Source of the DNA: Comamonadaceae bacterium
GTDB lineage: Bacteria > Pseudomonadota > Gammaproteobacteria > Burkholderiales > Burkholderiaceae_C
NCBI GenBank assembly: GCA_947458305.1
Contig: CANGZO010000070.1
Location: forward strand, 1 to 10,287
Direction of reading: 5' to 3'
DNA length: 10,287 nt
Part shown: piece after piece, positions 1-6,730 of the stretch
Layout: every line of letters starts with the position of its first letter
How positions within the stretch are numbered: the first letter of the stretch is position 1
Translations under genes and position numbers: made by a program
Notes under the pieces: generated by a model
What the model was told of the DNA's origin: nothing
Databases searched by the model: none
What the model saw: only the letters and a program-made list of their open reading frames with translations

Positions 1-248
1 GCCACGTCCACGCCTCCGCGGGCAGCCACGAACTTCACATCCAAACCTTCAGCTTTGTAATAACCCTTGGCTTGCGCCAGCATCCACGGCCCAAATGCTG
101 GCAATGTGCCTGGCGCGGGCAAGAGGTAGGTCACCTCTTGAAGGGGTGCCTGCGCCTGAGCGACCGACGGCATCACCGTGAGCATGGCCGTGGCCATGAG
201 GCTCACACAGGTCAAACGTTTGCTGATCATGAAAGTGTTTTTTTTCAC
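1..248 (-). CDS. ABC transporter periplasmic substrate-binding protein, NMT1/THI5-like (partial, C-terminus off window)
   Basis: Only the first 82 codons are in view. They encode a Sec signal peptide (basic start with K2, K3, K10, R11, a hydrophobic stretch at about 13-29, and a probable AQA cleavage site at 30-32). A mature start follows with PAFGPWMLAQAKGYYKAEGLDV at about 50-71. That pattern, a small resident helix followed by 'AKGYYKAEGLDV', is typical of nitrate/sulfonate/taurine/thiamine-precursor binding proteins. I chose GTG at 248-246 as start because GGAG lies 6 bases upstream; the ATG at 230 has no ribosome binding site. Its role would be to capture a small solute in the periplasm and deliver it to an inner-membrane permease that is not in this window. 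It lies 33 bp downstream of the ATPase gene on the same strand, so the two are probably cotranscribed. The substrate cannot be told from this fragment. Confidence 0.86.
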   Translation of the reverse strand, partial: MKKNTFMISKRLTCVSLMATAMLTVMPSVAQAQAPLQEVTYLLPAPGTLPAFGPWMLAQAKGYYKAEGLDVKFVAARGGVDV

Positions 249-254
249 AGTTGT

Positions 255-258
255 CTCC
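255..258 (-). promoter_or_regulatory. Ribosome binding site for the substrate-binding protein
   Basis: GGAG on the minus strand lies 6 bases before the GTG at 248-246. It decides the start in favour of GTG over the ATG at 230-228, which would shorten the signal peptide by six residues and remove its two leading lysines. Confidence 0.6.
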
Positions 259-281
259 AGTTGGTTTTCAGGGTCAAAAAA

Positions 282-1088
282 TCAGTGCATGTGCGTGTGG
301 GCATCGAGCTTGAGGAGTTCCATCAAGCGGCTCACGTAATCCGCCAATTTGGGGTGCTTGCGCCGCTGCATCGGGTTGTCCCGATCGGGGATGTCGACCA
401 CGATTTCTTCGATCATGGTGCCCGGCCGCTCGCTCATGACCAAGATCCGATCGGATAAAGCCACCGCTTCGGCGAGGTCGTGCGTAATGAACACCACCGT
501 TTTGCCTTCGCGCTGGACGGTTTGGGCCAGATCCTGCTGCAGGATCATTTTGGTTTGGGCATCCAGCGCGGAAAATGGTTCATCCATCAGCAGCACCAAA
601 GGGTCTACCGCCAAGGTGCGCGCCAAAGCGGCGCGCTGTCGCATGCCACCGGACAATTGATTGGGGTAGTGCTCACCAAAGCCCTTCAGATGGCATTGCA
701 AGAGCAAACGCTGGGCAATGGCTTCGCGTTCAGAGCGCTGCACACCGCGCAACTCCAGACCGAAAGTCACGTTCTCCATGATCGTTCGCCATGGCATGAG
801 CAAATCCTTTTGAAGCATGAAGGCCACATGCTTGTTGGGTCCGGCCACCACTTCGCCATTGACCTTGACCCAACCCGCCGAAGGCTTGGACAGCCCTGCA
901 CCCATATTGAGCAAGGTGCTTTTGCCGCAACCTGAAGGACCGATGATGGACACCACCTCGCCCTTGGCAATGGCGAAATGGATATCCCGGGCAGCCAACA
1001 CCTCGGCAGACTTCCCGCGCGCGGCAAACCGCTTCTCCACCCCGATGAATTCAATCGCAGGGATCTTGGATTCAGGTGCGATGCTCAT
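282..1088 (-). CDS. ABC transporter ATP-binding protein, SsuB/TauB/NrtD-type
   Basis: This 268-residue protein is a complete importer ATPase that powers uptake by a cytoplasmic-side dimer. Visible motifs are Walker A GPSGCGKST (50-58), Q-loop Q93, signature LSGGMRQR (145-152), Walker B LVLLMDE (164-170), D-loop SALD (173-176) and switch H203. Length and the MLQKDLLMPWRT segment after the Q-loop match the nitrate/sulfonate/taurine ATPase family. It is followed after 33 bp by a matching binding protein, so the two form one uptake system. The order ATPase then binding protein, with the permease presumably beyond the left edge, is less usual than binding protein first. The C-terminus ends DAHTHMH, a small histidine cluster. 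No strong ribosome binding site precedes the ATG. Catalytic motifs are intact; the substrate is unknown. Confidence 0.95.
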   Translation of the reverse strand: MSIAPESKIPAIEFIGVEKRFAARGKSAEVLAARDIHFAIAKGEVVSIIGPSGCGKSTLLNMGAGLSKPSAGWVKVNGEVVAGPNKHVAFMLQKDLLMPWRTIMENVTFGLELRGVQRSEREAIAQRLLLQCHLKGFGEHYPNQLSGGMRQRAALARTLAVDPLVLLMDEPFSALDAQTKMILQQDLAQTVQREGKTVVFITHDLAEAVALSDRILVMSERPGTMIEEIVVDIPDRDNPMQRRKHPKLADYVSRLMELLKLDAHTHMH

Positions 1089-1131
1089 GGTTTTTGTTTT
1101 ACCAAAGAAACGTTGATTTATTACGGAATCA

Positions 1132-1159
1132 ATCCTACACTTTTACGTGGATTTGGCAA
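1132..1159 (-). promoter_or_regulatory. Candidate sigma-70 promoter for the ABC transporter operon
   Basis: On the minus strand TTGCCA (1159-1154) and TAGGAT (1137-1132) are separated by 16 bases, about 45 bases before the ATPase ATG and just downstream of the ychF terminator. The -35 matches 5 of 6 and the -10 matches 4 of 6 consensus positions. The surrounding sequence is clearly richer in A+T than the genes. This is a plausible but unproven core promoter. Confidence 0.3.
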
Positions 1160-1209
1160 GTCCCGATCAAAAATCTTTCCAAACATTCAAGATCTGGAAA
1201 ATGGACGAA

Positions 1210-1245
1210 AAAAAACCTGAAACACCGCGGTGTTTCAGGTTTTTT
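1210..1245 (-). terminator. Rho-independent terminator of ychF (perfect palindrome, possibly bidirectional)
   Basis: The sequence is a perfect 36-bp inverted repeat centred between 1227 and 1228. On the minus strand it gives a 10-bp stem CCTGAAACAC/GTGTTTCAGG with a CGCG loop, extended by A-T pairs and followed by a run of eight T (1215-1208). It begins 27 bases after the ychF stop codon. The plus strand also ends in six T (1240-1245), so it could stop transcription in either direction. It separates ychF from the ABC operon downstream on the same strand. Confidence 0.93.
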
Positions 1246-1272
1246 GTGGACCGGCTCGCTGGGAGTTGAAGC

Positions 1273-2364
1273 TCAGGAGCTGAACAAGAAGTTCATCACG
1301 TCGCCATCCTTGACGACGTATTCCTTGCCTTCGGCGCGCATCTTGCCTGCGTCCTTGGCGCCTTGCTCACCTTTGAAGGAAATGTAGTCGTCAAACGCGA
1401 TGGTCTGGGCGCGGATGTAGCCTTTTTCAAAATCGGTGTGGATCACGCCTGCGGCTTGTGGGCCGGTATCGCCCACGCGGATGGTCCAGGCGCGCACTTC
1501 TTTCACGCCCGCGGTGAAGTAGGTTTGCAAGCCCAGCAAGCCGTAAGCCGAGCGGATCAGGCGATTCAGACCTGGTTCGTCCTGACCAATTTCCTTCAAG
1601 AACTCCAGGCGGTCCGCGTCGTCCATCTCGGACAACTCGGCTTCGATCTTGGCGCAAATGGCCACCACGGGCGCGTTTTGCTTGGCCGCAAAGGCCTTGA
1701 GGCGGTCAAGAAATGGGTTGTTCTCAAAGCCGTCTTCTGACACGTTGGCCACGAACATCGCAGGCTTGGCGGTGATGAAGAAGAACTGCTTGAGTTCGAC
1801 CCGCTCTTCTTTGCTGAAGTCGATGGTGCGCACCGGCTGGGTGTCATTCAGCGCGGCCTGGCACTTCTCCAAAATCGCCATTTGCTTGACGGCTTCTTTG
1901 TCGCCAGAGCGGGCGATTTTGCTCACGCGGTGGATGGCTTTTTCAACTGCGGCCAAGTCGGCCAAGCACAACTCGGTCTGAATGACCTCGATGTCGGCAA
2001 TCGGGTCGACCTTGTTGGCCACATGGATCACGTTGTCGTCTTCAAAGCAGCGGACCACATTGACGATCGCATCGGTCTCGCGGATGTGGGCCAAAAACTT
2101 GTTGCCCAGGCCTTCGCCCGTGCTGGCCCCAGCCACCAATCCGGCGATGTCCACAAATTCCACGATGGCGGGCACGATGCGCTCGGGCTCGACGATTTGG
2201 GCCAACTGCTGCAAGCGCGGATCGGGCACCTCGACCACACCGGTGTTGGGCTCGATGGTGCAAAAAGGGTAGTTCTCAGCGGCAATGCCGGCTTTGGTCA
2301 GGGCGTTGAAAAGGGTGGATTTGCCCACATTGGGCAAACCCACGATGCCGCATTTGAGGCTCAT
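1273..2364 (-). CDS. ychF: Redox-regulated ATPase YchF (EngD, Obg-family P-loop NTPase)
   Basis: This 363-residue protein has exactly the family's usual length. YchF is a cytoplasmic, ribosome-associated ATPase of the Obg/TRAFAC class that prefers ATP over GTP and acts as a negative regulator of oxidative stress responses in E. coli. Visible motifs are G1 GLPNVGKS (9-16), G3 DIAGL (72-76), His114 at the position known for catalysis in YchF, and NVSE (207-210) in place of the NKxD guanine-specificity motif. The last is the hallmark that explains ATP preference. A helical region spans about 125-195 and a C-terminal TGS domain about 278-361. The gene is monocistronic in appearance: a strong terminator follows it and the gene upstream is divergent. 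In E. coli ychF sits next to pth; no pth is present here. The start at 2364 is the standard MxLKCGIVGLPN start; the ribosome binding site is weak. Confidence 0.98.
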   Translation of the reverse strand: MSLKCGIVGLPNVGKSTLFNALTKAGIAAENYPFCTIEPNTGVVEVPDPRLQQLAQIVEPERIVPAIVEFVDIAGLVAGASTGEGLGNKFLAHIRETDAIVNVVRCFEDDNVIHVANKVDPIADIEVIQTELCLADLAAVEKAIHRVSKIARSGDKEAVKQMAILEKCQAALNDTQPVRTIDFSKEERVELKQFFFITAKPAMFVANVSEDGFENNPFLDRLKAFAAKQNAPVVAICAKIEAELSEMDDADRLEFLKEIGQDEPGLNRLIRSAYGLLGLQTYFTAGVKEVRAWTIRVGDTGPQAAGVIHTDFEKGYIRAQTIAFDDYISFKGEQGAKDAGKMRAEGKEYVVKDGDVMNFLFSS

Positions 2365-2390
2365 GGAAGGCTTTCGGTGATTCGGGGAAA

Positions 2391-2418
2391 GATTCGAAAA
2401 TTAACCAATGATTTTAAC
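2391..2418 (-). promoter_or_regulatory. A+T-rich block, likely location of the ychF promoter
   Basis: This stretch is sharply richer in A+T than its surroundings and lies 27-54 bases before the ychF start. It contains a direct repeat GTTAA...GTTAA (minus strand, starts 13 bases apart). I cannot pick a convincing -35/-10 pair, so the call is positional. Confidence 0.22.
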
Positions 2419-2522
2419 GGCTCAGCCCCAAGGCAGAGCACCTGTCCCTCATCCTCGACCCATACGCCTTGGAATCACCACCACCAAAGTCCCCGGAGGC
2501 CCAGCGCGTTGGGCCGCCTCCT

Positions 2523-2535
2523 TACAATGCGCGCA
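2523..2535 (+). promoter_or_regulatory. Extended -10-like element TACAAT placed for a leaderless start of the FAD hydroxylase gene
   Basis: TACAAT occupies 2523-2528 (5 of 6 match to TATAAT). Counting its last base as -7 puts +1 at 2535, the A of the ATG start codon. No Shine-Dalgarno sequence is present in the 20 bases before the ATG. A -35 element at standard spacing is not recognisable. Together this suggests transcription starting at the start codon. Confidence 0.42.
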
Positions 2536-3704
2536 TGGCTTCTCCCCCCGACATTTGCATCCGTGGCGCTGGCATCGTGGGCCGCACTTTGGCCTTGTTG
2601 CTGGCCCGCGAACGGCTGAACGTGGTTTTGGTCGAATCACCCCAGCCCAGCACCGCCCCCGACGTGCGCGCCTATTCGCTCAACGGCGCAGCCAAGGCCT
2701 TGCTGCAAGACCTGCGCTGCTGGCCCGAGTCACCCGCGGTGACGCCCGTGCACCAAATGCAGGTTTGGGGTGACCAAGGCGGTCAACTGAATTTTGGTGC
2801 CCAAGAACAAGGGGTGGGCCAGCTCAATTGGATGGTGGACGTGCCAGTGCTGGAAGCACTGTTGATGCAGGCCGTGCAATTTCAACCCCAGATCCAAGTG
2901 GTGCAGGCCCCGGTGGCCGCGCCGCTCTCGGTGGTGTGCGAAGGCCGCGCCAGCCAGACCCGCGCCGAGTTGGGTGTGGGATTTGACATCACCCACTACC
3001 CGCAACACGCCGTGGCCACCCGATTGCTGTGCGACCGGGCCCACGAGGGCGTCGCCCGGCAATGGTTTGGCTGGAGCGCTGCACCTGGCCTGACCCAGCC
3101 GCAAGCCGAGGTGCTGGCCCTGCTGCCCTTGGGGGGCGAAGGCGGGCGCGAAGTCGCGCTGGTGTGGTCGGTGCACCCGCTGCGGGCCCAAGAACTGATG
3201 GCCATGCCTGCTGAAGACTTTGCGTTGGCGCTGGCCTCGGCTTGCGAACACCGTTTAGGGGGCATGCAGCTGTCGGCCGAACGGGCCGTGTGGCCACTGC
3301 AACTGGCACGCGCCGAGCGCTGGATCGGCCCGATGCCGGGAGCGGTCAAGCAATCATTTGCTTTGGCCGGCGACGCCGCCCACAGCTTGCACCCTTTGGC
3401 AGGACAAGGCCTGAACATTGGCCTGGCCGATGTCGCAGAGTTGGTCCGGGTGATAAAAGCCAAAGAGTTTTGGCGTCCCCTGCACGACATCAAATTATTG
3501 CGCCGGTACGAGCGTGCACGCCAAGCCGATGTGCAGGCCATGGGCCTGGTGACCGATGGTTTGCAGCGCCTGTTTGCCCAGCCTGGTCCGGTCTGGCAAA
3601 ACCTGCGCAACTGGGGCATGCGCGGCTTTGACCGCAGCGGACCCCTCAAGCACTGGATGACACAACGCGCGATGGGCCAAAGTGCCGATCGCGCTGACCG
3701 CTGA
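2535..3704 (+). CDS. UbiH/UbiF/VisC/COQ6-family FAD-dependent hydroxylase
   Basis: This 389-residue flavoprotein monooxygenase belongs to the class that hydroxylates the ring of ubiquinone precursors using NAD(P)H and O2 at the inner face of the cytoplasmic membrane. Visible features are the N-terminal Rossmann dinucleotide motif GAGIVG (11-16) ending in VLVE (31-34), the GDAAH FAD ribityl motif (279-283) followed by HPLAGQGLN (286-294), and RRYERAR (323-329). These last motifs form the UbiH/COQ6 signature. The central 'DG' motif, normally ADGxxSxxR, reads CEGRASQTR (135-143). Start 2535 is preferred over an in-frame TTG at 2469, which would add a proline-rich tail before the fold. The gene opens a plus-strand run and is divergent from ychF. 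Which ring position (UbiH, UbiI, UbiF, UbiM or UbiL type) it acts on cannot be read from sequence alone, and a non-ubiquinone substrate is possible. Confidence 0.93.
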   Translation: MASPPDICIRGAGIVGRTLALLLARERLNVVLVESPQPSTAPDVRAYSLNGAAKALLQDLRCWPESPAVTPVHQMQVWGDQGGQLNFGAQEQGVGQLNWMVDVPVLEALLMQAVQFQPQIQVVQAPVAAPLSVVCEGRASQTRAELGVGFDITHYPQHAVATRLLCDRAHEGVARQWFGWSAAPGLTQPQAEVLALLPLGGEGGREVALVWSVHPLRAQELMAMPAEDFALALASACEHRLGGMQLSAERAVWPLQLARAERWIGPMPGAVKQSFALAGDAAHSLHPLAGQGLNIGLADVAELVRVIKAKEFWRPLHDIKLLRRYERARQADVQAMGLVTDGLQRLFAQPGPVWQNLRNWGMRGFDRSGPLKHWMTQRAMGQSADRADR

Positions 3705-3749
3705 AGTGCCCGTGGCACCCAGCCCCTTCCTTTTTTGAAAGCCCTCTCG

Positions 3750-4475
3750 ATGAAGTTTGCCCCTCACAAGTTGGCCCTGATGTTGGTCGTCGCTGCGCTG
3801 TCTTGGGGCAGCATGGCCAACGTGATGGCCCAAGAAGCCACGATTCGCAAAAATTTGAGCGAGCGCCTGCCCAATTTGCCCAAGATTGACGAGGTCAGCA
3901 AAACGCCGATGAACGGCTTGTTTGAAATTCGCATGGGCAATGAGGTCATGTACAGCGACGCCGATGGCAACTTCCTGATCCAAGGCGCCTTGATTGACGT
4001 GCGGCAAAGGCGCAACCTGACCGAAGAGCGCGTGGACAAACTCTCGGCCATCGGCTTTGACCAACTGCCCCTCAAAGCCGCATTCACCCAAGTGCGCGGC
4101 AATGGCAAGCGCAAGCTGGCGGTGTTTGCCGACCCCAATTGCGGCTTTTGCAAACGGTTTGAAAAAGACCTGCAAAAGCTGGACAACGTGACCATCTACC
4201 ATTTTCTTTACCCCATTTTGGGCGAAGACTCACGCACCAAATCCAACAACGTGTGGTGCGCCAAAGACAAGGCCAGGGTTTGGAACAACTGGATGATCGG
4301 CGGCACCACACCACCCACTGCCAATTGCGACACATCGGCCATTGACACCATCGTGGCCTTTGGCCAAAAGAACCGCATCACCGGCACGCCTTTGTTGTTG
4401 TTTGCCGATGGCACCCGGGTGCCAGGCGCAGTGCCCATGGCCCAAGTCGAAAAAATTCTGGCTGATCTGAAATGA
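3750..4475 (+). CDS. dsbC: DsbC-family periplasmic protein-disulfide isomerase
   Basis: This 241-residue protein rearranges wrong disulfides in periplasmic proteins and is normally kept reduced by DsbD. Residues 1-27 form a Sec signal peptide with a VMA cleavage site (25-27). An N-terminal dimerisation domain covers about 28-95 and a thioredoxin-fold domain about 115-241. The active site is CGFC (131-134), close to the CGYC of E. coli DsbC. The cis-proline loop is TGTP (211-214). C170 and C193 fit the second, structural disulfide known in DsbC. Start ATG at 3750 is preferred over an in-frame TTG at 3735 because it gives a normal signal peptide. It begins 45 bp after the hydroxylase stop and ends overlapping the next gene by ATGA, so it is probably cotranscribed with both. 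DsbG is the main alternative but the CGFC motif and length favour DsbC. Confidence 0.93.
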   Translation: MKFAPHKLALMLVVAALSWGSMANVMAQEATIRKNLSERLPNLPKIDEVSKTPMNGLFEIRMGNEVMYSDADGNFLIQGALIDVRQRRNLTEERVDKLSAIGFDQLPLKAAFTQVRGNGKRKLAVFADPNCGFCKRFEKDLQKLDNVTIYHFLYPILGEDSRTKSNNVWCAKDKARVWNNWMIGGTTPPTANCDTSAIDTIVAFGQKNRITGTPLLLFADGTRVPGAVPMAQVEKILADLK

Positions 4476-4927
4476 ACACCCCACACACCGAAGACGCCAC
4501 CTGGCGCTTGATCCGCAAAATGGGCTATGCCGGGCTCATCCCGTTTGTCTTTTTGGCTTTGTGCCTGTGGCTGGTGGGCCCCGACTTGCACCCCTATGTG
4601 GCGCTGGCGATGCAAGGCTATGGCGCTGTGATCGTGTCGTTTCTAGGGGGCATCCATTGGGGTGTGGGCTTTCGCAATGCGCTGATCGAGCGCAACGCAC
4701 CGCGCATCCACTTCACCTGGGGCGTGGCGCCGTCGCTGCTGGCCTGGGTGGGCGTGATGATGCCCGCCTTTGCCGGCTTGCCCCTGCTGGGTTTTGTGCT
4801 GATCGGCTGCTATGTCATGGACCGCCGCACCTGGCCTGCGGCAGGTCTGGCGCCTTGGCTGCCCATGCGCTTACAACTGACCACCGTGGCCAGCCTGAGT
4901 TGCTTTTTGGCAGCAGGTGCCACATGA
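4472..4927 (+). CDS. DUF3429-family integral membrane protein of unknown function
   Basis: This 151-residue protein is hydrophobic with about five likely membrane segments (roughly 18-36, 43-60, 82-100, 101-116 and 134-149). The conserved-looking block YGAVIVSFLGGIHWG (50-64) is the pattern I associate with DUF3429, a family shared with the mitochondrial protein TMEM69. R118/R119 and W121 follow the fourth segment, and a 'WLPMRLQLT' block precedes the last. No enzyme motif is visible and no function is established. It overlaps dsbC at its start (ATGA, 4472-4475) and the M61 peptidase at its end (ATGA, 4924-4927). Translational coupling on both sides is therefore likely. The family assignment comes from memory of the motif, and function is unknown. 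Confidence 0.85.
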   Translation: MNTPHTEDATWRLIRKMGYAGLIPFVFLALCLWLVGPDLHPYVALAMQGYGAVIVSFLGGIHWGVGFRNALIERNAPRIHFTWGVAPSLLAWVGVMMPAFAGLPLLGFVLIGCYVMDRRTWPAAGLAPWLPMRLQLTTVASLSCFLAAGAT

Positions 4928-6696
4928 GCGCCATTCACTACACCGTTGAAGCCGCCGACCTGCATGCGCATTTGTTCCGCATCAGATTGACGATCGCCGA
5001 GCCACAAGCCACGCAAACCGTGTCCTTGCCAGTGTGGATTCCGGGCAGTTATTTGGTGCGTGAGTTTTCCAAAAACCTGCAAAACCTGAGCGCCAAACAG
5101 GGCCGCCGCGCCGCCACCATCACCCAACGTGACAAATGCACCTGGGACATCGCCTGCAAGCCCGACCAGCCTGTGGTGCTGAGTTACGAGGTGTATGCCT
5201 TTGACAATTCGGTGCGCACCGCTTGGCTGGACAGCCAGCGCGGCTTTTTCAATGGCACAAGCGTGTGCCTGCGCGTGCACGGCCAAGAAGATGCGCCGCA
5301 CCAACTGCAGCTGACCACCATCAAGAGCCAACCCGACTGGCAAGCCGCCACGGGCTTGGCACCGGTCAAGACCGACAAAAAAGGCTTTGGCCTTTACCAA
5401 GCCGCCAACTACGACGAGCTGGTGGACTGCCCGGTCGAGCTGGGCGCATTCTGGAGCGGCAGTTTTGTGGCCTGCAGTGTGCCGCACCGCTTTGTGGTGG
5501 CTGGCGCCCTGCCCTCTTTTGACGGTGAGCGCCTGTTGGTCGACACCCAAAAGATCTGCGAAGCGGCGATTGGTTTTTGGCACGGTCCGGGCAAGGCCGC
5601 GGGCAAAAAGACACCGCACAAAAACTACCTGTTCATGCTCAACGCCGTGCACGACGGCTATGGCGGTCTGGAGCACCGCAACAGCACCGCGCTGATTTGC
5701 AAACGCAGTGATTTGCCCCGACCCAACGGGCCGCTGACCAGCGAGGGCTACGCCACCTTGCTGGGCCTGATCAGCCACGAGTACTTTCACACCTGGAACG
5801 TCAAGCAGCTGCGCCCCGATGTGTTTGCTCGTTACGACTACACCCAAGAAAACTTCACCCAGTTGCTTTGGTTCTTTGAAGGCTTCACCAGTTATTACGA
5901 CGACATCTTGCTGCGCCGCGCGGGCCTGATCGACGACACCACCTACTTGCAGTTGCTGGGCAAAACCATCGCCCAGGTGCAGCAAACCCCGGGCCGCCAT
6001 GTGCAAAGCGTGGCGCAAGCCAGCTTTGACGCTTGGGTCAAGTACTACCGCCAGGACGAAAACACGCCAAACGCCACGGTGAGTTACTACACCAAGGGCT
6101 CGCTGGTGGCACTGTGCCTCGACTTGACGCTGCGCAGCGAATTCAAAACCGAAGGCCACACGCTCGACACTGTGATGCGCGGCTTGTGGAAACGCTGCAA
6201 GGCAGGACCGATGCGCGAGCAGGACTTGCTGGACGAGTTGCAAGCCCTCACTGGTCGCAGCTGGCAAAAAGAGATTCAGACTTGGGTGCACAGCACACAG
6301 GAGCTGCCGCTGCGTGAGTTGCTCGAATCGCAAGGCCTGCAGATCGACACCGAGGCCGCTTCCATGGCGCAGCGCCTAGGCTTGCGGGTGGCCGAAGGCA
6401 CGGGCAGCGTGCAGGTCAAAGCGGTGTTGCGCGGCAGCGCGGCCGAAGCAGCAGGCTTAGCCGCTGGCGACGAATGGTTGGGTTTGGACGTGGGCGCCAA
6501 AGGCCAAGGTGGCAGTTGGCGCCTGAGCAAACTCGACGAGCTGCCCGCTTTGATGGGGCAAGAGCGCCAACTGACCGCCTGGGTTGCGCGGGACAAACGC
6601 ATGTTGCGCTTGCGCCTGACGATTCCTGCGCTGCTGAGCCAATGGCGCTTGAACGTGCCCACCGCCCGCGCCGCAGGTCAGTGGCCAGGCCTCTGA
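4924..6696 (+). CDS. M61-family metallopeptidase (glycyl aminopeptidase-like) with C-terminal PDZ domain
   Basis: This 590-residue zinc peptidase has the gluzincin motif HEYFH (285-289) with third zinc ligand E319 in WFFEGFTSYYDD. The substrate-binding strand GGLEHRNS (248-255) lies ahead of it. An N-terminal beta-rich domain (about 1-170) with VWIPGSYLVREFSK (37-50) is typical of M61. A PDZ-like domain covers about 485-565, with LRGSAAEAAGLAAGDEWL (502-519) as the signature loop. The family prototype, from Sphingomonas, removes N-terminal glycine or alanine. There is no signal peptide, which points to a cytoplasmic enzyme. The ATG at 4924 overlaps the DUF3429 stop; the open frame extends upstream to 4561 but that part lies inside the DUF3429 gene and reads as frame shadow. 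All catalytic residues are present. It closes the plus-strand operon. Confidence 0.95.
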   Translation: MSAIHYTVEAADLHAHLFRIRLTIAEPQATQTVSLPVWIPGSYLVREFSKNLQNLSAKQGRRAATITQRDKCTWDIACKPDQPVVLSYEVYAFDNSVRTAWLDSQRGFFNGTSVCLRVHGQEDAPHQLQLTTIKSQPDWQAATGLAPVKTDKKGFGLYQAANYDELVDCPVELGAFWSGSFVACSVPHRFVVAGALPSFDGERLLVDTQKICEAAIGFWHGPGKAAGKKTPHKNYLFMLNAVHDGYGGLEHRNSTALICKRSDLPRPNGPLTSEGYATLLGLISHEYFHTWNVKQLRPDVFARYDYTQENFTQLLWFFEGFTSYYDDILLRRAGLIDDTTYLQLLGKTIAQVQQTPGRHVQSVAQASFDAWVKYYRQDENTPNATVSYYTKGSLVALCLDLTLRSEFKTEGHTLDTVMRGLWKRCKAGPMREQDLLDELQALTGRSWQKEIQTWVHSTQELPLRELLESQGLQIDTEAASMAQRLGLRVAEGTGSVQVKAVLRGSAAEAAGLAAGDEWLGLDVGAKGQGGSWRLSKLDELPALMGQERQLTAWVARDKRMLRLRLTIPALLSQWRLNVPTARAAGQWPGL

Positions 6697-6697
6697 A

Positions 6698-6730
6698 TCA
6701 AGTCACGTGCAAATCAAGCACCTGACTTGA
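6698..6730. terminator. Hairpin between convergent gene ends (terminator-like, no U-tract)
   Basis: TCAAGTCA (6698-6705) pairs perfectly with TGACTTGA (6723-6730). After one C-C mismatch GTGC (6707-6710) pairs with GCAC (6718-6721), leaving a 7-base loop. It starts one base after the M61 stop and overlaps the last codons and stop of the convergent Smr gene. Neither side has a T-run, so it is not a classical rho-independent terminator. It may protect or delimit the 3' ends of both transcripts. Confidence 0.45.

Noticed and set aside
2469..2534. TTG start adding 22 residues to the FAD hydroxylase
   Set aside because: The added segment is proline-rich with no fold, lies before the normal Rossmann start, and has no ribosome binding site. 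It also covers the likely -10 element.
1882..2619. A 245-residue plus-strand open frame crossing ychF into the intergenic region
   Set aside because: Most of it is antisense to ychF, and its end runs into the start of the hydroxylase gene in another frame. No family is recognisable.
3706..3736. Small hairpin GTGCC-CGT-GGCAC followed by a run of six T, as a terminator between the hydroxylase and dsbC
   Set aside because: The stem is only 5 bp and the T-run begins 12 bases after it, so it is unlikely to terminate. The genes are better seen as one operon.
4561..4923. Upstream extension of the M61 open frame, giving 711 residues
   Set aside because: The extension overlaps the whole second half of the DUF3429 gene in another frame and reads as low-complexity shadow. 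The M61 fold starts at 4924.
4810..6333. A 507-residue open frame on the minus strand
   Set aside because: It lies wholly antisense to the M61 gene and DUF3429 end. Its composition (rich in His, Gln, Val, Ala) is that expected from the complement of a high-G+C gene, and I see no domain in it.
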